Of a stretch of 64,000 bases of DNA, positions 1-11,750 are shown in pieces. The notes beneath the pieces were generated by a model. It was not told the DNA's origin. It did no database searches and was given only the letters and a program-made list of their open reading frames with translations. Source of the stretch: Hortaea werneckii (taxonomy: Eukaryota; Ascomycota; Dothideomycetes; Mycosphaerellales; Teratosphaeriaceae); the NCBI GenBank assembly GCA_037044905.1, contig JBAOKB010000176.1, positions 53,964 to 117,963 of the forward strand, in the 5' to 3' direction. How positions within the stretch are numbered: position 1 is the first letter of the stretch; the number at the start of each line of letters is the position of its first letter. The position numbers were made by a program, and so were the translations under genes.

Positions 1-240
1 ACTGACCATCCTTGGTTTCATGAGTCGAGCGGAGGTCTTGTCCGCTCACCGCTTGGCAGAATCGAGTCGAGCTGGCGTTCATGTGGAATTGAAGTTCCAA
101 AGTCGAGACATAACTGCAGCCAAGTAGACGGCCGACATTACTTCTAACCCTCCACCTCTCGTCAACCCCAATCAATACAGAGAACCAGGTCCTATCACAG
201 CGCGACATCCGTGGAGACTGGTAAATTGCAAAAAGAAATC

Positions 241-1937
241 ATGGCCGAAGTGGCTGTTCAATCAGAGCCAGCCTTCCCGGCGCAATCCAATCAGCAGAAT
301 ATTTCTCCAGAGACAAGTGAACACGCACACAATGCAGTCCGTCATTCAGCAAAACGTACCCGTGAAGTCTTTGCCGCAGATTTTGGACAGCCTTCTGCTC
401 TGTCGAAACCGCCGCAGCCCGAGGTCGCGCCAACCGATCCTTCACCGTCCGATCTTGCGCAGAAGGCCAGCGTGAGCGCGAGAATACGAAATGAATACGA
501 TCACGTGAGAGAATTGCCTGTCGCGCTAGCACAGAAGCAAGCAAATGCGCAAGCAGGGTTGGCGGCGCGAAGAAAGAAGCCTAAAACCCAAGAAGAAACC
601 GCAAGCGACCCTGCCATGGCGAAGATGATCGAGGACGCTTCAGCTTCGAAGCCCGGACAACAGACCAATGCCCAACCTCAGAGTATGGCTCTGACGAGGA
701 TACAAGGCACAGCGGGTGCTAAGGAACCTCCCAACGCCCACGGCCCTACACCACAGCGCAACCTGCCTTCATCAAGCCTAGTAAGACGAGACACTGTACG
801 ACAACAAAAACCGCAATGGCACCCACCCTGGAAGCTCTTCCGAGTCATTTCCGGCCATCTAGGCTGGGTTCGCGCGCTCGCCATGGAACCCGGAAATCAA
901 TGGTTTGCGTCCGGCGCCGGCGACCGCACAATCAAGATCTGGGATCTTGCCACAGGCACTCTCAAAGTGACCCTGACCGGCCACATCTCCACCGTCCGCG
1001 GCCTAGCCGTCTCCCCCCGCCACCCATACCTCTTCTCCTGCGGCGAGGACAAGATGGTCAAATGCTGGGACCTGGAGACCAACAAGGTGATCCGGCACTA
1101 CCACGGCCACCTCAGCGGCGTCTACACCCTCGCCCTGCACCCGACCCTCGACGTGCTCATGACCGGCGGCCGCGACGGCGTCGTCCGCGTCTGGGACATG
1201 CGCACCCGCAGCAACATCCACGTGCTGTCCGGCCACAACGGCACCGTCTCCTCCATCCTACCCCAAAGCACCGACCCCCAAGTCATCTCCTCCTCCCTCG
1301 ACAGCACCGTCCGCATGTACGACCTCGCGGCCGGCAAAACCATGGGCGTCCTGACCCACCATAAAAAGGGCGTCCGATCCCTCGCCGCCCACCCGACTGA
1401 ATGGACGTTTTCCTCCTCCTCTCCCGGCCAGATCAAGCAGTGGTTACTGCCTAAAGGCGACTTTATGCAGAATTTCGAGGGACATAATTCGGTTATTAAT
1501 ACCTTGGCTGTGAACGAGGATAACGTCATGTTCTCCGGTGGGGATAATGGGAGTGTAGGGTTCTGGGACTGGAAGACGGGCCATAGGTTCCAGTATGAGG
1601 ACTCTGTCGCGCAGCCGGGCAGTTTGGACGCTGAGGCGGGGATCATGAGTTCCACTTTCGATTTGACGGGGTTGAGATTGATTACTGGTAAGTTTTTCCT
1701 CTCGTCTTTTTTTTTTTTTTTTTTCTGTGGGGGGTTGCTACCCTCTTTCTCACGTGTCTGGATTCCGTTTGTTGGTGTGCTTGGAAATTTATGCACGGGT
1801 GCAGTATGTGGCTAACATTTGATTTACCTGCAGGTGAGGCGGATAAGACGATCAAATTGTGGCGACCGGATGAGAATGCGACGGAGGAGACGCATCCGCT
1901 GCAGTGGGCGCCGACTTTGGGCAGGAATAAGTTCTAG
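241..1937 (+). CDS. prp46: Pre-mRNA-splicing WD40 protein Prp46/PLRG1
   Basis: Two exons, 241-1687 and 1834-1937, give 516 residues. The open frame begins upstream at a GTG; the first ATG is 241. Residues 1 to about 190 are polar and probably disordered. From about residue 195 seven WD40 repeats follow, with recurrent GH...W-D pairs (GHLGWVRA, TIKIWD, GHISTVRG, VKCWD, VRVWD). The repeat sequence and the HPPWKL lead-in are those of PLRG1/Prp46, a subunit of the Prp19-associated (NineTeen) complex that activates the spliceosome in the nucleus. The last WD strand (ADKTIKLWRPDE) lies in exon 2, so the intron is needed to close the propeller. The intron has a GTAAGT donor and an 18-T run at 1707-1724. 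Family assignment is firm; the exact start is likely. Confidence 0.93.
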
Positions 1938-2208
1938 AAATCTCTTTTTGGCCAATTGAGAACGTGGTGAGATGAAATTGGCACTTGAGAACACACCTGG
2001 ATATGGAAAATTCGTCCTCTGCACGCGTGTTCGAAGTTGTTGCAGCAAGCCTCATGTACAAAAGATACCCGCTACCATATTGTACTATTTGCTGAAAGCG
2101 ATTAACGAAGCGGCAGCAGCTGAATCCTTGAAAGCAAAAGTCCACACGCTCATCTCTGTGATTTTGGCTTTCTTATCTTAACCACCCCTTTACTTCACTT
2201 TTGTAGGC

Positions 2209-4492
2209 TTAAGCAATCTGCACCCCACCTAGAAGATCTTCGTCCTCCTCTTCCGTCTCGGCTTTCAACTTCGCGATCATAGCCTCGATCTGTCCAAGGT
2301 TGTCCATAAGCTGGCTCCAACCTACATCTTCCTTCTCGCTGGCCTCAGACCCGATATCGGCTGGGAACCACGTAGCCATTTCGCCTTTCCACTCCACGCC
2401 CTGGCCGACAGGCAGCCTCTCGTTCTCATTGAAGAGTTTGGCCCATGCCTCGCGGTAGACGCTCAAACCCCATCGCGGCTCAGAGGTATCAGGTGCAGCG
2501 CGGGAAGATGCATGTGCTGCGTTTTTGGGTGCCGCCATGGAAGGGCGAGGGTGATAGGTGCGGTTTTGGAAACGGGATAATTCAAGGTTGAACTCCGAGT
2601 TGGCGATCACGTAGCTGTAACAGGTACGCTCTTGGACACTGATCAAGTTGCTCAGCGCATTGTAACGTAGGACGAAGGGATCCTTGGTTTTAAGTTTCGC
2701 TGCGGGAACAGCATCAACCCGGACGCTATTGGCGAAGTTCTGCAGCGTGTTGGGCACTTTCCTTTCGTCTACGGGCTGTGAAGCAAGTATGTCGAACTGC
2801 CAGGCCCAGCCCGAGTTGAGGATCGGTAAGGTTGATGTCCAGTAAGGGAGTGGCGTTGCCAGAGTCGCGCTCGAAACGTGTCCACTTCCTTGTCTTTTCT
2901 ACAAACTCGACCTTTTCTGAATTCCTATGTTCAAGTGCTGCGTGCCACTCAATTTTTAGGCAAAGATCACCTGCGCTGTCGTGGAACGTGAAGTCCGCAG
3001 AGAATGATGGCCTGACCTCATGAAGTTCGGTTATCGTTGTTTCTAAAGGAGACAGAAGGCTTCCTGCATGATGCTGTACGTGATCACAAGCCGCTCTTCA
3101 GTTGTTTTATCGCCGAGCCTGCATCGGTGCTATGTTAGTTATAGGGCTGTTTTTGGTGGACAGGGTCATACTTGCTCTTGAGTGACTTCAGCTTGAAATT
3201 GCGATTCGTTTGCCATTCGCTCGTACTCGTCCAGATCGTAGAGGTCGTCTGTTGGGGGCTTATACTGCTTCAACAACAAAGTGCCGAGACGAATGCGCAT
3301 TTGAATGCTGCCGCGAAAGTAGTGGAGTTTGCCGAGCATGCTGATGATCATGTTGCGCACACGCCTCGTGTTGACTGCTGTCTCCATTGCAGCACGCACT
3401 GGACGCGCATCTTCGTCCAGGTATTCTCCACGAGGTGAGCGTCCGTGCTTTCGTAAGTGGCATACTGTTGTTAGTCAAGCTGACGGGATGGTCATACTGC
3501 TCCAGATAGAGGTAGGCTGGCACGGTCTCTTGTGGCCAGCGAAGCAGGTATTTTCTTACTGGCAAGACCTGTCTCGCGGCGATCTGAAAGCACGTCAAGA
3601 GCAGGCGTTGTAGACCAGCTTTGACTTCCGATGCTGTACCAAAGACGCTGAAGACACCAAGTCCAGCGTGAAAGGTGATGTGGCAGGAGCAGTTCATGCG
3701 GATCGGATCTAGAGCTTCGTAGCTGCTTCCAAGTACCTCATCTGGTCTGCATTCATCGACCGGCCAGTGAAAGCTGCCAATGGCCTGGAAACGCTTATTT
3801 GGCGGTGGATCTTGACGATATGTCTGTTTTCGGACTTCCCGGCGCCATTTTTCTTCACTCTGCTGCCGTTTTAAAGGCTCTTGACTGGACACCTTGGCAA
3901 ACTTTTGAGCAGCTCCGCGTCTCGAGTCTGAAGTTGCCGTCTTATTGACCCAGGCGCTTATCTCTTCCGCTGTCCGCTCAACTGCTTTCTGCTCGCCCCA
4001 GATGTCGAATACCTTCTCACCGCCAATGCTTTCCTCATTGCGGTTGAAGACGAAGGTCCCGCAGCGACGAGCAATTGTCTCATGTTGCCTGGCCGAGAAT
4101 ACGAGGGACTCGGGAATGCGAACTTCGCCTGCTGGTTTCGCATGGGCACGCCATGCCGCTTCAGCCTCTCCATCATCTGAAATTGGGAATTTGAGAGGCC
4201 GGAGCTGCTGTCGTGCTGGCTTGACTGTGCCTTCATTCTGCCATTCGTCTAGCAAGGCTCCAGGTTCACTGATTGGTGGCTGCCGCTGACGCCCTGTTCC
4301 GTGTGGCTGACGAGACTTGCGACGAGAGCTTTGCTGAGCTGCTTGTGACAGCGGTGGAGCCGGCTTATGTTCAGGTTTGGAGGCTCTTTTCTTGTTCACA
4401 ACCTCTTGCAACCCGTCTTCAGCATCCGACTTGGTTGCAGGCGCATATTCCAAGTCCCATTCAGCAGTGTTGCTGAGTTCGTAATCTGCCAT
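2209..4492 (-). CDS. Conserved fungal protein of unknown function, possible KH-like fold, frame disrupted twice
   Basis: ATG at 4492. Exon 1 runs 4492-3466, exon 2 3425-3172, and exon 3 starts near 3129 (CTAAC branch, TAG acceptor) and ends at TGA 2209. As written, exon 3 changes frame twice. It reads DKTTEERLVITYSIMQ, needs one extra base near 3057 to continue as SLLSPLETTITELHEV, then needs one C fewer near 2851 to continue as YWTSTLPILNSGWAWQFD. Both sites are short homopolymers and the two shifts cancel, so this is either two sequence errors or a damaged gene. The N-terminal third has a short segment (IWGEQKAVERTAEEISAWV) resembling a KH-type RNA-binding motif, a weak impression only. The C terminus is acidic. 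I do not recognise the family. It converges on the gene ending at 1937. Confidence 0.6.
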
Positions 4493-5780
4493 GATTCGTG
4501 AAGATAGCCCGATGAGGCTTCTGTGACGTCGTAGAGCACGTCCAGATGTCGATTCTCACAAAAGATGGTGATCACGCCGACAAGCTCGCAGATGCAGTGC
4601 GTATTGAACTTCTTGATCTCTTGAACCGACGAAAGTGTTGCCTTGGAGAGTTGGGAGACAGTTGCAAGTCGCAAGAAGTTGAGGTGTCCAGCAAACGAAA
4701 CCCCCTGCAGGTTGCAAACGGAAAGAGCAACCTTGGCCGCACCTACCTTCTGGGGAATGCCATTTCCAGATACGTACTGTAGACTTTCCCAACATTTCAT
4801 CTGCATTTTCCCCTGAATCATACCCCGACTGTCTTTTGGACGGCAAGCAAACGCCATAGCTAACCCAAAATGACAACTTGAAGGGATGCAAGGAACTGCG
4901 TACGACAGTTCTGGCCGAGGTACCTAGACTCGATGGGGAGACCGAGAACTACTGGCCGTGTGTCAATCCATTGCGGGCACTGGGAGGAGCACATAGCTGC
5001 CAATGGCCTCTCCGGACTGTGTGCAATGCAGTGCTCAAAAGACACATTGGTAAACGCGACACTGATGAGCAGTATGTCAACCATCGCTTATGATTCGTCG
5101 TAATCGCCCAGTGGACGTGACGAATTCGCTCTTTATAGGCTCAGTGAAAGTCGCGAAGAGACTCTTCGATCTCACGACTGACGTCGCACTGATTCTGAAC
5201 CGTGAAGGACACATGTCAACCACAAGACAAAGCCAACCTTGGAAGTGAAGCTGACAGGAGTTCATCATCTCGGCCGGGGACCAACCTCATACAATCAGAA
5301 GACGCGTTCGCTCCCTATACAGACCGCTTCGCATATGCCTTCGTAAGGATTCCTCGGGGAACGAGGAAGTTGAAAAGAGTTGCGATGAAAGGCCTGTCGC
5401 TTAATTGCCACATTAGCTAAAGTGTACTATCGCTAGCTGCGTTTGTACTTACTCCCTACTATAACATTCTTTGCGTATAGCTCCGTATAGTGTTCTGGAG
5501 AAGCAGAGAAGGAAGATGGAGGGCGAGAAACGTTTGGTCGACACTGGATTGGATTAGCTCAAGTGCATCTTCTACAGGAACGGGCCACTCGTGATTCTCG
5601 CGTCCTTAGCGTGTCTTCTAGGGTCTGTGCTTTTCGCCACCAAGTCACGTCAACCTAGACCGGTCGCGTGCTCCGCGTCGCAGCCTCTTGCTTTCAAACT
5701 CATTCCCATCTTGTCTCCGTCCAAAGGCGTAACCCAAAGCTCACTTCCATACCAGCGAACCCACGCCCCCGATTGTCGCT
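4493..5780. other. Intergenic region between two divergent genes
   Basis: About 1.3 kb separates the unknown minus-strand gene from RAD51. No recognisable protein is encoded. A minus-strand frame (about 4857-4500) has fairly protein-like composition but no start context or family I know, and it overlaps the 4492 start in another frame. A single ACGCGT (5302-5307) matches the yeast MluI cell-cycle box that controls RAD51 in budding yeast; one copy about 475 bp upstream is weak evidence. Confidence 0.4.
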
Positions 5781-6878
5781 ATGAGTGCCGAAGAAGACCA
5801 GTCGCAGACCGGCTACGAGGATGGGCTCGCCGGCGGTCCAGGAGCGCCAACGCCTCTTACCCAACTCGAAGGCATGGCAGGTTTGACCAAGAGAGACATA
5901 CAGCTTTTCGTAGATGGCGGTTACAACACGGTGGAGTCGGTCGCATATACGTAGGGACATCCTATTCATGCATTTTGGACAATGTTGACGGATCTTAGGC
6001 CGAAGAAGATCCTCGAGCAGATTAAAGGCATCTCAGAACAGAAGGCGACGAAGATACTTACGGAGGCATCGAAACTGGTACCGATGGGCTTCACAACCGC
6101 GACTGAGATGCATGCAAGACGAAGCGAACTCATCTCCATCACCACTGGCTCTAAGCAGCTCGATACTTTACTCGCCGGCGGCATTGAGACCGGTTCAATC
6201 ACAGAGATCTTCGGCGAGTTTCGTACCGGAAAATCACAGATTTGCCACACTCTTGCTGTGACTTGTCAGCTGCCTTTCGATATGGGAGGTGGAGAAGGCA
6301 AGTGCCTGTACATCGACACTGAGGGCACATTCAGACCGGTGCGCCTTCTAAGCGTGGCAAATCGATACGGTCTCGCGGGCGAAGAGGTGCTGGACAACGT
6401 CGCCTATGCAAGAGCATATAACTCAGACCACCAGCTACAACTACTCAACCAGGCCGCGCAGATGATGACGGAGACACGCTTCTCATTACTGGTCGTAGAC
6501 TCTGCAACATCGCTCTACCGAACAGATTTCATGGGAAGAGGCGAGCTGAGCTCAAGACAGACACATTTGGCAAAGTTCATGCGCACACTGCAAAGGCTTG
6601 CAGATGAGTTCGGCATCGCGGTAGTCATCACCAACCAAGTCGTTGCGCAAGTGGACGGTGGACCAAGCGCAATGTTCAATCCGGATCCCAAGAAGCCGAT
6701 TGGTGGCAACATCATCGCCCATGCATCCACGACCAGGCTCAGCCTGAAGAAGGGACGCGGAGAGACAAGGATATGCAAGATCTATGACTCACCTTGCTTA
6801 CCGGAAAGCGATTGCATGTTCGCGATCAATGAAGACGGAATTGGTGATCCTAGTCCGAAAGACCTGGAAAAGGAGTAG
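5781..6878 (+). CDS. rad51: DNA repair recombinase Rad51
   Basis: Exons 5781-5950 and 5999-6878 give 349 residues, close to human RAD51 (339). The 48-bp intron (GTAGGG...TTAG) joins VAYT to PKKILEQIKGI, restoring the helix-hairpin-helix N-terminal domain. The RecA core follows: Walker A GEFRTGKS at about residues 129-136, the Walker B region LLVVDSAT, and loop L1/L2 residues around FMGRGELSSRQ and VVAQVDGG. The protein forms the nucleoprotein filament that performs strand invasion in homologous recombination. MGFTTATEMHARRSE and the short acidic N terminus favour Rad51 over the meiotic paralogue Dmc1. The gene is followed on the same strand by a nucleoporin gene. Confidence 0.96.
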
Positions 6879-7311
6879 GAGTCAGGACTTCCATCAACTC
6901 TCAAAGTGGGTTTCTGGCGTTTTGAAAGCACTGTAAATGTCTTTTCATGATTTACGAAGCATAGCCGTGGCGCTTATGGAGGGCGGGAAATGTTGTTGCT
7001 TGAGCAAGGCGTTCTTTTATGGTAGACAGACCTCCGAATAGCACTTTAATGGCTGTAAAGTATGCAATTACCGCAGTATGTGTGAAGCATTTGATTTCAA
7101 GCTCCTACTTAGTCTCACCACGTTCATCACCAGGAGTAGTACTCAGAAGTGCATCGACAGGAGGTATTCAACTCCTGCCCCCTCTTTGGGTAAACTTCGG
7201 GACAATGCGCGAGCTCGCGTCTTGAACTTTTGCTGGCGCATTGGAGCAACATCACAACAACCCATCTTCTCCACTCACAAACTGTTTCATTTGCCGTTCG
7301 ACCTCGCAGCA
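6879..7311 (+). other. Spacer between rad51 and the nucleoporin gene
   Basis: About 430 bp that must hold the rad51 3' end and the promoter and leader of the downstream gene. An in-frame ATG at 7078 would extend the nucleoporin by 78 residues, but that stretch is not nucleoporin-like. No other feature seen. Confidence 0.5.
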
Positions 7312-10300
7312 ATGTCGCCGCCTCCGATGTTGCATCGCGAAGTTCGCGTTCCACCTTCACCGACTTCGCCCGCCCTAATACTCAACATCGATACCGTTGG
7401 AAGCTCCCAGCAACGAGCCCTCGCCCGCGCCGGAAGCAAACGATCTTTTGACGAGATCAGCAGCGGACTCGATGAAGAAACATATGCGCGAAAGCACCTT
7501 GCAACGGAGGGTAGTGTCTTCTTCCGCTCTTCACAGCGAGCTCCAAGAAGCTTCTTATGGCGCACACTGGATGACCGAAGGGTGCTGGAGATTCAGGCTG
7601 TTGATATAGTCAATGACAGCTACAGTGGTGAAGGCAATGGCTGGTTGACATATCGCGTGCACTTCCAAGATGCCATCCTGCCAGGCGGTGTCGTGTTGGC
7701 AGACCCGGAAGAAACGGATGCCTTGGAATGCTTCGTCTTCACTGAGAGCAAGGAGGTGTTCACAATCACACTGAAACGAGACCTTTTAACGAGAGCGACT
7801 TTACCCGCCGAGTTTGATAGCGCGACGTGCGTGAAGAGGTACTCCAGCAGCTTTCTGGGGTTAAGACAGCCGTACCGATTTCATGCTGCCAGCAGCTTAG
7901 AGCTCTTGGTTTCGCTCACAGATGGTAGTCTGGTACGCTTGGAGCGTAGAGCAGGCGAGAGTGGGGCGCAATGGCGTGAGACTATATTCTCGGAGGGTGG
8001 CTGGAGCGGCTCCTTTTCCTTGAAGAAGATGATACCCTTCTCCTCTCAGCGGACCGTACGGTATGGTGACTTGGACCTGGATGCTAGCGCTATCGTGGAC
8101 ATGGCTAGGACTCCTGACGGCCGTCATATCTGGACTTTGACCTTAGACCATTGGCTGAAGATGTGGAGTATCAAGACTGGGAAAGTTGTGTCAAAGCTGG
8201 ACCTTTTGAACGAGGCAAGAGATGAAGCGAAAAAGACACCATTTGTTATGAGTGCAGAGCAAGGAAAGTTGATGCAGCTTCTGCGCATACCAAAATCGCC
8301 GGACAGCAACGAGGTGATGCAGGTGGACGAGGAGCAGGACTGGGCGAGTGCCTATTACCTCGTCGTACAATCGCCCAAGGACCACCAATTCAAATTCTAC
8401 AAGGTCACGCCTAATTACAGCTCCATTGAGGGACACACTGTGAACGTGGAAGATCAGCACTCACGCAACAAGCTGATACCACCCGTCGACGAGTTGATGA
8501 ACACGAACGTGTGGCACCTGGAAGACTTTCATGTTCGGCCCGGCTTTGAATGGGTAGACACTGTGCTCTGGATACGCGCGCGAAGTGGAACATTGTGCAG
8601 GACCTTTGCTCTCACTTTCGACTTGCTTCTGTCAGAAGACGGTGAAGCACCGAACACAAGCGCGACATGGCGCAATGCTTGGTCTGCGGTTGATGAAGGT
8701 CCTTTGAGATCTGAGGAGCTAAAACTGTCTCCTGGATACCCTGGTGAATTGGAGGTGAGAAGCGAGGATGCCTCAACGCCAAGCGAAAAGTGGCTCGCCT
8801 TCCTTTTCTATCCCGACCGTTTCAGTCTCGCTTCGCTGGATGCAGCGCTCTACATCTATCGCAAAGGCCGCGGGTTGCCTTCTACATCATCACGAGGTGT
8901 GAAGGCCGCAGAGCAGCCGTTAGAGGAGCGCCTAGCCACTGCGATCACGAGCAAGATCATGCTGAAGCGCTCAGCGAACGACCAGCCGGACTACGTTAGG
9001 TATCAGCAAGATATCCAGGAGCAGTGGCAGACCTACTACTCCCTGCTTTCGCATCTCCACAATCGTCGGCATGAACCGATCGGTCTTGCTTTTGACAATG
9101 CAAGTGGACTGGCCTGGAGCATCTGCGCTGATTATGTAGCCCCGATCCGCGAATGTAGCGGCTTGGAGTTGAGGAGCCTCAACACACATCTACTCGACAA
9201 CAACGCTACCTTCGATGTGGATCGCAGGCTGCACGGTCTAATCTATCCGGAGAGATTGTCGAAGAGCGACGCCAACTCGTATGAAAGCGTGCAGTTGTCC
9301 CGCCTTCTTGCCGCAGCTAGAGACTTACGACGCTCACTCACTGGCCCAGTCCAAGAGAAGATTCGTGAGACGGCCGCCACCGCTGCTTTGGAGATCGCAG
9401 ATCCGAGTGAAACGGGCGTTAGCGAACCTGGGCGTGCAAGTTCAATCTTCGACATTTGCAACCTTGACTCTGAAGTGACTGACGAGGACTTTGAAGCTTT
9501 GAGTCTGGGTGTAGAATCTCTCGGCGGTCTGGGTAGTCTTCAGGACTTTTCCATCCTTGGGATCTTGGAATGGATAGATACCGAGGGAAACTTCGCTGGA
9601 CACGACAGTGGTGCGCAGCTGACACCTTTCGGACCTACAGTTCTGACTGCAGGTGTGGAAGAGACACTCCGGCGTTCCGAAAGCATTCTGCTCGACCTCA
9701 TCACCTTGGTTGTCTTCATGGCAGGTGGACTAGAAGCGGAAGAGCTTGACCCCGAGTTCAACGCCGATCAAATGTATGACGCTTGCGTAGACCGACTAAG
9801 AAGAGTCAATCTGTTGCTGTGGCTGGTTGGGCACAAGAGGGAACGGACCATCAGGGTAGGGGAAGCAGAGGTCACTTCTGAAGTCACCCTTTTCGAAGAC
9901 GTCTTTGTCGGAGACTGGAGAGCGCTACAATCACACAGGCAGGAGAGTCAAACCATGTCAGAGCTTTTGACCGTTTGGATCAAAGCATGGATCAGTGGAA
10001 TCAAATGCCACGGTCCAGCATGGGAAGGTACCACCACTCATATCCTGGCCTTCCTCGTGAATCGCAAGGAAAGCGATCTTGCGCTTGACTTCTTGCCGTT
10101 CATGACAGCGGAAACGACTTCGTGGTCCTCATACGTCAAGGCCCGCATGTGTGTTGATTTGGGTGACTATGCTCAAGCTAGTCATTACTTCAAGAATGCG
10201 GCAGAAGGGTGCGCTGCTGATAAGAACATAGACAGCACAGACACGGCTGAGCTCTTGTCTCCTGATGAGCAGACCTACTTTGGCTCAGGACTTGCAGCAT

Positions 10301-11154
10301 ACCATCAGCACGTCGCAGCGCTCTTTGAGAGGTTGCGTGTGTATTCATACGTGGCCGATTTTGCTCGTCTAGCATTGCGGCACACGGAGCGGATACCGGA
10401 CTTTGCGGCGGCCATGGCACGGCTGGATCGCAAAAAGCAAGTACATGACAGTCCTGCACGCGACAGAATCAACGTGGCGCAGGAAGAGCAAAGGTTGTTG
10501 AAGATCAAGGAAGTGAGGGATGATATTTTGAACCGACTCTTCAACGCACTGGTCCAGACGGGCAGATGGTCAGAAGCGTATGAGGCATTGAAGGAGATTG
10601 AAGACCAACCGATGAAGCGAGCCGACCTGAGGCGACTGCTAGAAAGCTGCGTGAAAAGCCGCGCGGTTCCAGAGCTCCTTGCACTTCCCTTCGAAGGAGA
10701 ACTCGGCATCGAAGCCGACAAGGCCCTGCTAGGCATGGCCAAGAAGGACCTGGCCTCGGGAACATCCAAAGTCGCCATCCCCACCTACCAAGTCCTCTAC
10801 GCGTTCCGCACGCAACGGCAGGACTTCCGCGGCGCTGCCGAGATCCTCTACGAGCACCTCGAGCGACTGCGACATACGCCCTACCACCACCCGGCACATG
10901 ACCCGGAAGACGAGATGCTGGTGAATGTCTACGTGCTTCTGATCAACACGCTCGCGTGCTGCGGCGAAGAGGATGCGTGGTTGTTGGCTGAGCCTATCCA
11001 GGGCGTTCATAGGGAGGGGAGTAAGAGGAAGTTGGTGACGTTGGCGGATCTGAGGAGGGAATACACTGCTGAGTTGGACAAGCGGAGCGATATGTTACAT
11101 GGACGCTTTGCGTTGGTTGGCGGTGAGGAGGATGCTGCTATGGATGTGCTTTGA
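7312..11154 (+). CDS. nup120: Nucleoporin of the Nup120/Nup160 family
   Basis: A single exon of 1280 codons from ATG 7312 (an upstream in-frame ATG at 7078 is less likely). The N-terminal half contains beta-propeller-type strands, including the family-typical DMARTPDGRHIWTLTLDHWLKMWSI segment (split: DMARTPDGRHIW, then TLDHWLKMWSI). The C-terminal half is alpha-helical repeat (stretches around SYVKARMCVDLGDYAQASHYFK and VQTGRWSEAYEALKEIE). Length and architecture fit fungal Nup120, an arm of the Y-shaped (Nup84/Nup107) nuclear pore scaffold. No transmembrane segment is seen. The same-strand arrangement with rad51 is probably incidental. Confidence 0.88.
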   Translation: MSPPPMLHREVRVPPSPTSPALILNIDTVGSSQQRALARAGSKRSFDEISSGLDEETYARKHLATEGSVFFRSSQRAPRSFLWRTLDDRRVLEIQAVDIVNDSYSGEGNGWLTYRVHFQDAILPGGVVLADPEETDALECFVFTESKEVFTITLKRDLLTRATLPAEFDSATCVKRYSSSFLGLRQPYRFHAASSLELLVSLTDGSLVRLERRAGESGAQWRETIFSEGGWSGSFSLKKMIPFSSQRTVRYGDLDLDASAIVDMARTPDGRHIWTLTLDHWLKMWSIKTGKVVSKLDLLNEARDEAKKTPFVMSAEQGKLMQLLRIPKSPDSNEVMQVDEEQDWASAYYLVVQSPKDHQFKFYKVTPNYSSIEGHTVNVEDQHSRNKLIPPVDELMNTNVWHLEDFHVRPGFEWVDTVLWIRARSGTLCRTFALTFDLLLSEDGEAPNTSATWRNAWSAVDEGPLRSEELKLSPGYPGELEVRSEDASTPSEKWLAFLFYPDRFSLASLDAALYIYRKGRGLPSTSSRGVKAAEQPLEERLATAITSKIMLKRSANDQPDYVRYQQDIQEQWQTYYSLLSHLHNRRHEPIGLAFDNASGLAWSICADYVAPIRECSGLELRSLNTHLLDNNATFDVDRRLHGLIYPERLSKSDANSYESVQLSRLLAAARDLRRSLTGPVQEKIRETAATAALEIADPSETGVSEPGRASSIFDICNLDSEVTDEDFEALSLGVESLGGLGSLQDFSILGILEWIDTEGNFAGHDSGAQLTPFGPTVLTAGVEETLRRSESILLDLITLVVFMAGGLEAEELDPEFNADQMYDACVDRLRRVNLLLWLVGHKRERTIRVGEAEVTSEVTLFEDVFVGDWRALQSHRQESQTMSELLTVWIKAWISGIKCHGPAWEGTTTHILAFLVNRKESDLALDFLPFMTAETTSWSSYVKARMCVDLGDYAQASHYFKNAAEGCAADKNIDSTDTAELLSPDEQTYFGSGLAAYHQHVAALFERLRVYSYVADFARLALRHTERIPDFAAAMARLDRKKQVHDSPARDRINVAQEEQRLLKIKEVRDDILNRLFNALVQTGRWSEAYEALKEIEDQPMKRADLRRLLESCVKSRAVPELLALPFEGELGIEADKALLGMAKKDLASGTSKVAIPTYQVLYAFRTQRQDFRGAAEILYEHLERLRHTPYHHPAHDPEDEMLVNVYVLLINTLACCGEEDAWLLAEPIQGVHREGSKRKLVTLADLRREYTAELDKRSDMLHGRFALVGGEEDAAMDVL

Positions 11155-11750
11155 TTTTCCAATGAGGTGCTTGAGGGAATGTTTGTAGGATGGGCATCTT
11201 TAAATGGTTGCATGAATTCTAGGGCCACACTTATGGTTGTTTTTATTGAAAGCTTTCCCTATCCAGTCCCTTTGATACTTGGCAAACGACCGCTTGGTCC
11301 TGATCTTTTGACGACTTATCCCCTCAAGCGCCACGTCCTTTTCACCGCCGTATCGTTCATTCTAGACTGTACCGGGCCCGGTCTTGTTCCAAGCTTGTCA
11401 TTGGCCCGCTTCGAGGTACGTCATGCAATCGATGTGGCGGACTTTACCAACATAGCTCCGCCCGTCCCGATGAATGAAGCAGTTGAGCAAAAAGCAGTTT
11501 CCGCCGGCTTTTGGATCTGAATTTGGGATAAAAGACTGACTGCAAGGCGTCGAGAAAGCTTCAATCCGTTTTAAAGCTGCTGCTCAGACAAATCGATCCA
11601 ACTGAACTCTGCACAGCGCCTTTTTAAGTCCGCGAAAAGGTGAGTCTTAAAAGGAAGGTCTGTTTTACGTCTCACGTCCAACGATCCCACAGGCAGATTC
11701 AACACCGCATCACATCAGTTCGGGAATACGAGGAGCTTTGATAATTCAAA
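11155..11750 (+). other. Intergenic; promoter of the aldo/keto reductase gene
   Basis: About 600 bp. A 117-codon open frame (11167-11520) has no family likeness and I regard it as chance. The stretch must contain the reductase promoter and leader; I see no clear TATA box. Confidence 0.45.

Noticed and set aside
11167..11520. 117-codon plus-strand frame between nucleoporin and reductase
   Set aside because: No family likeness, and it sits in what should be the reductase promoter.
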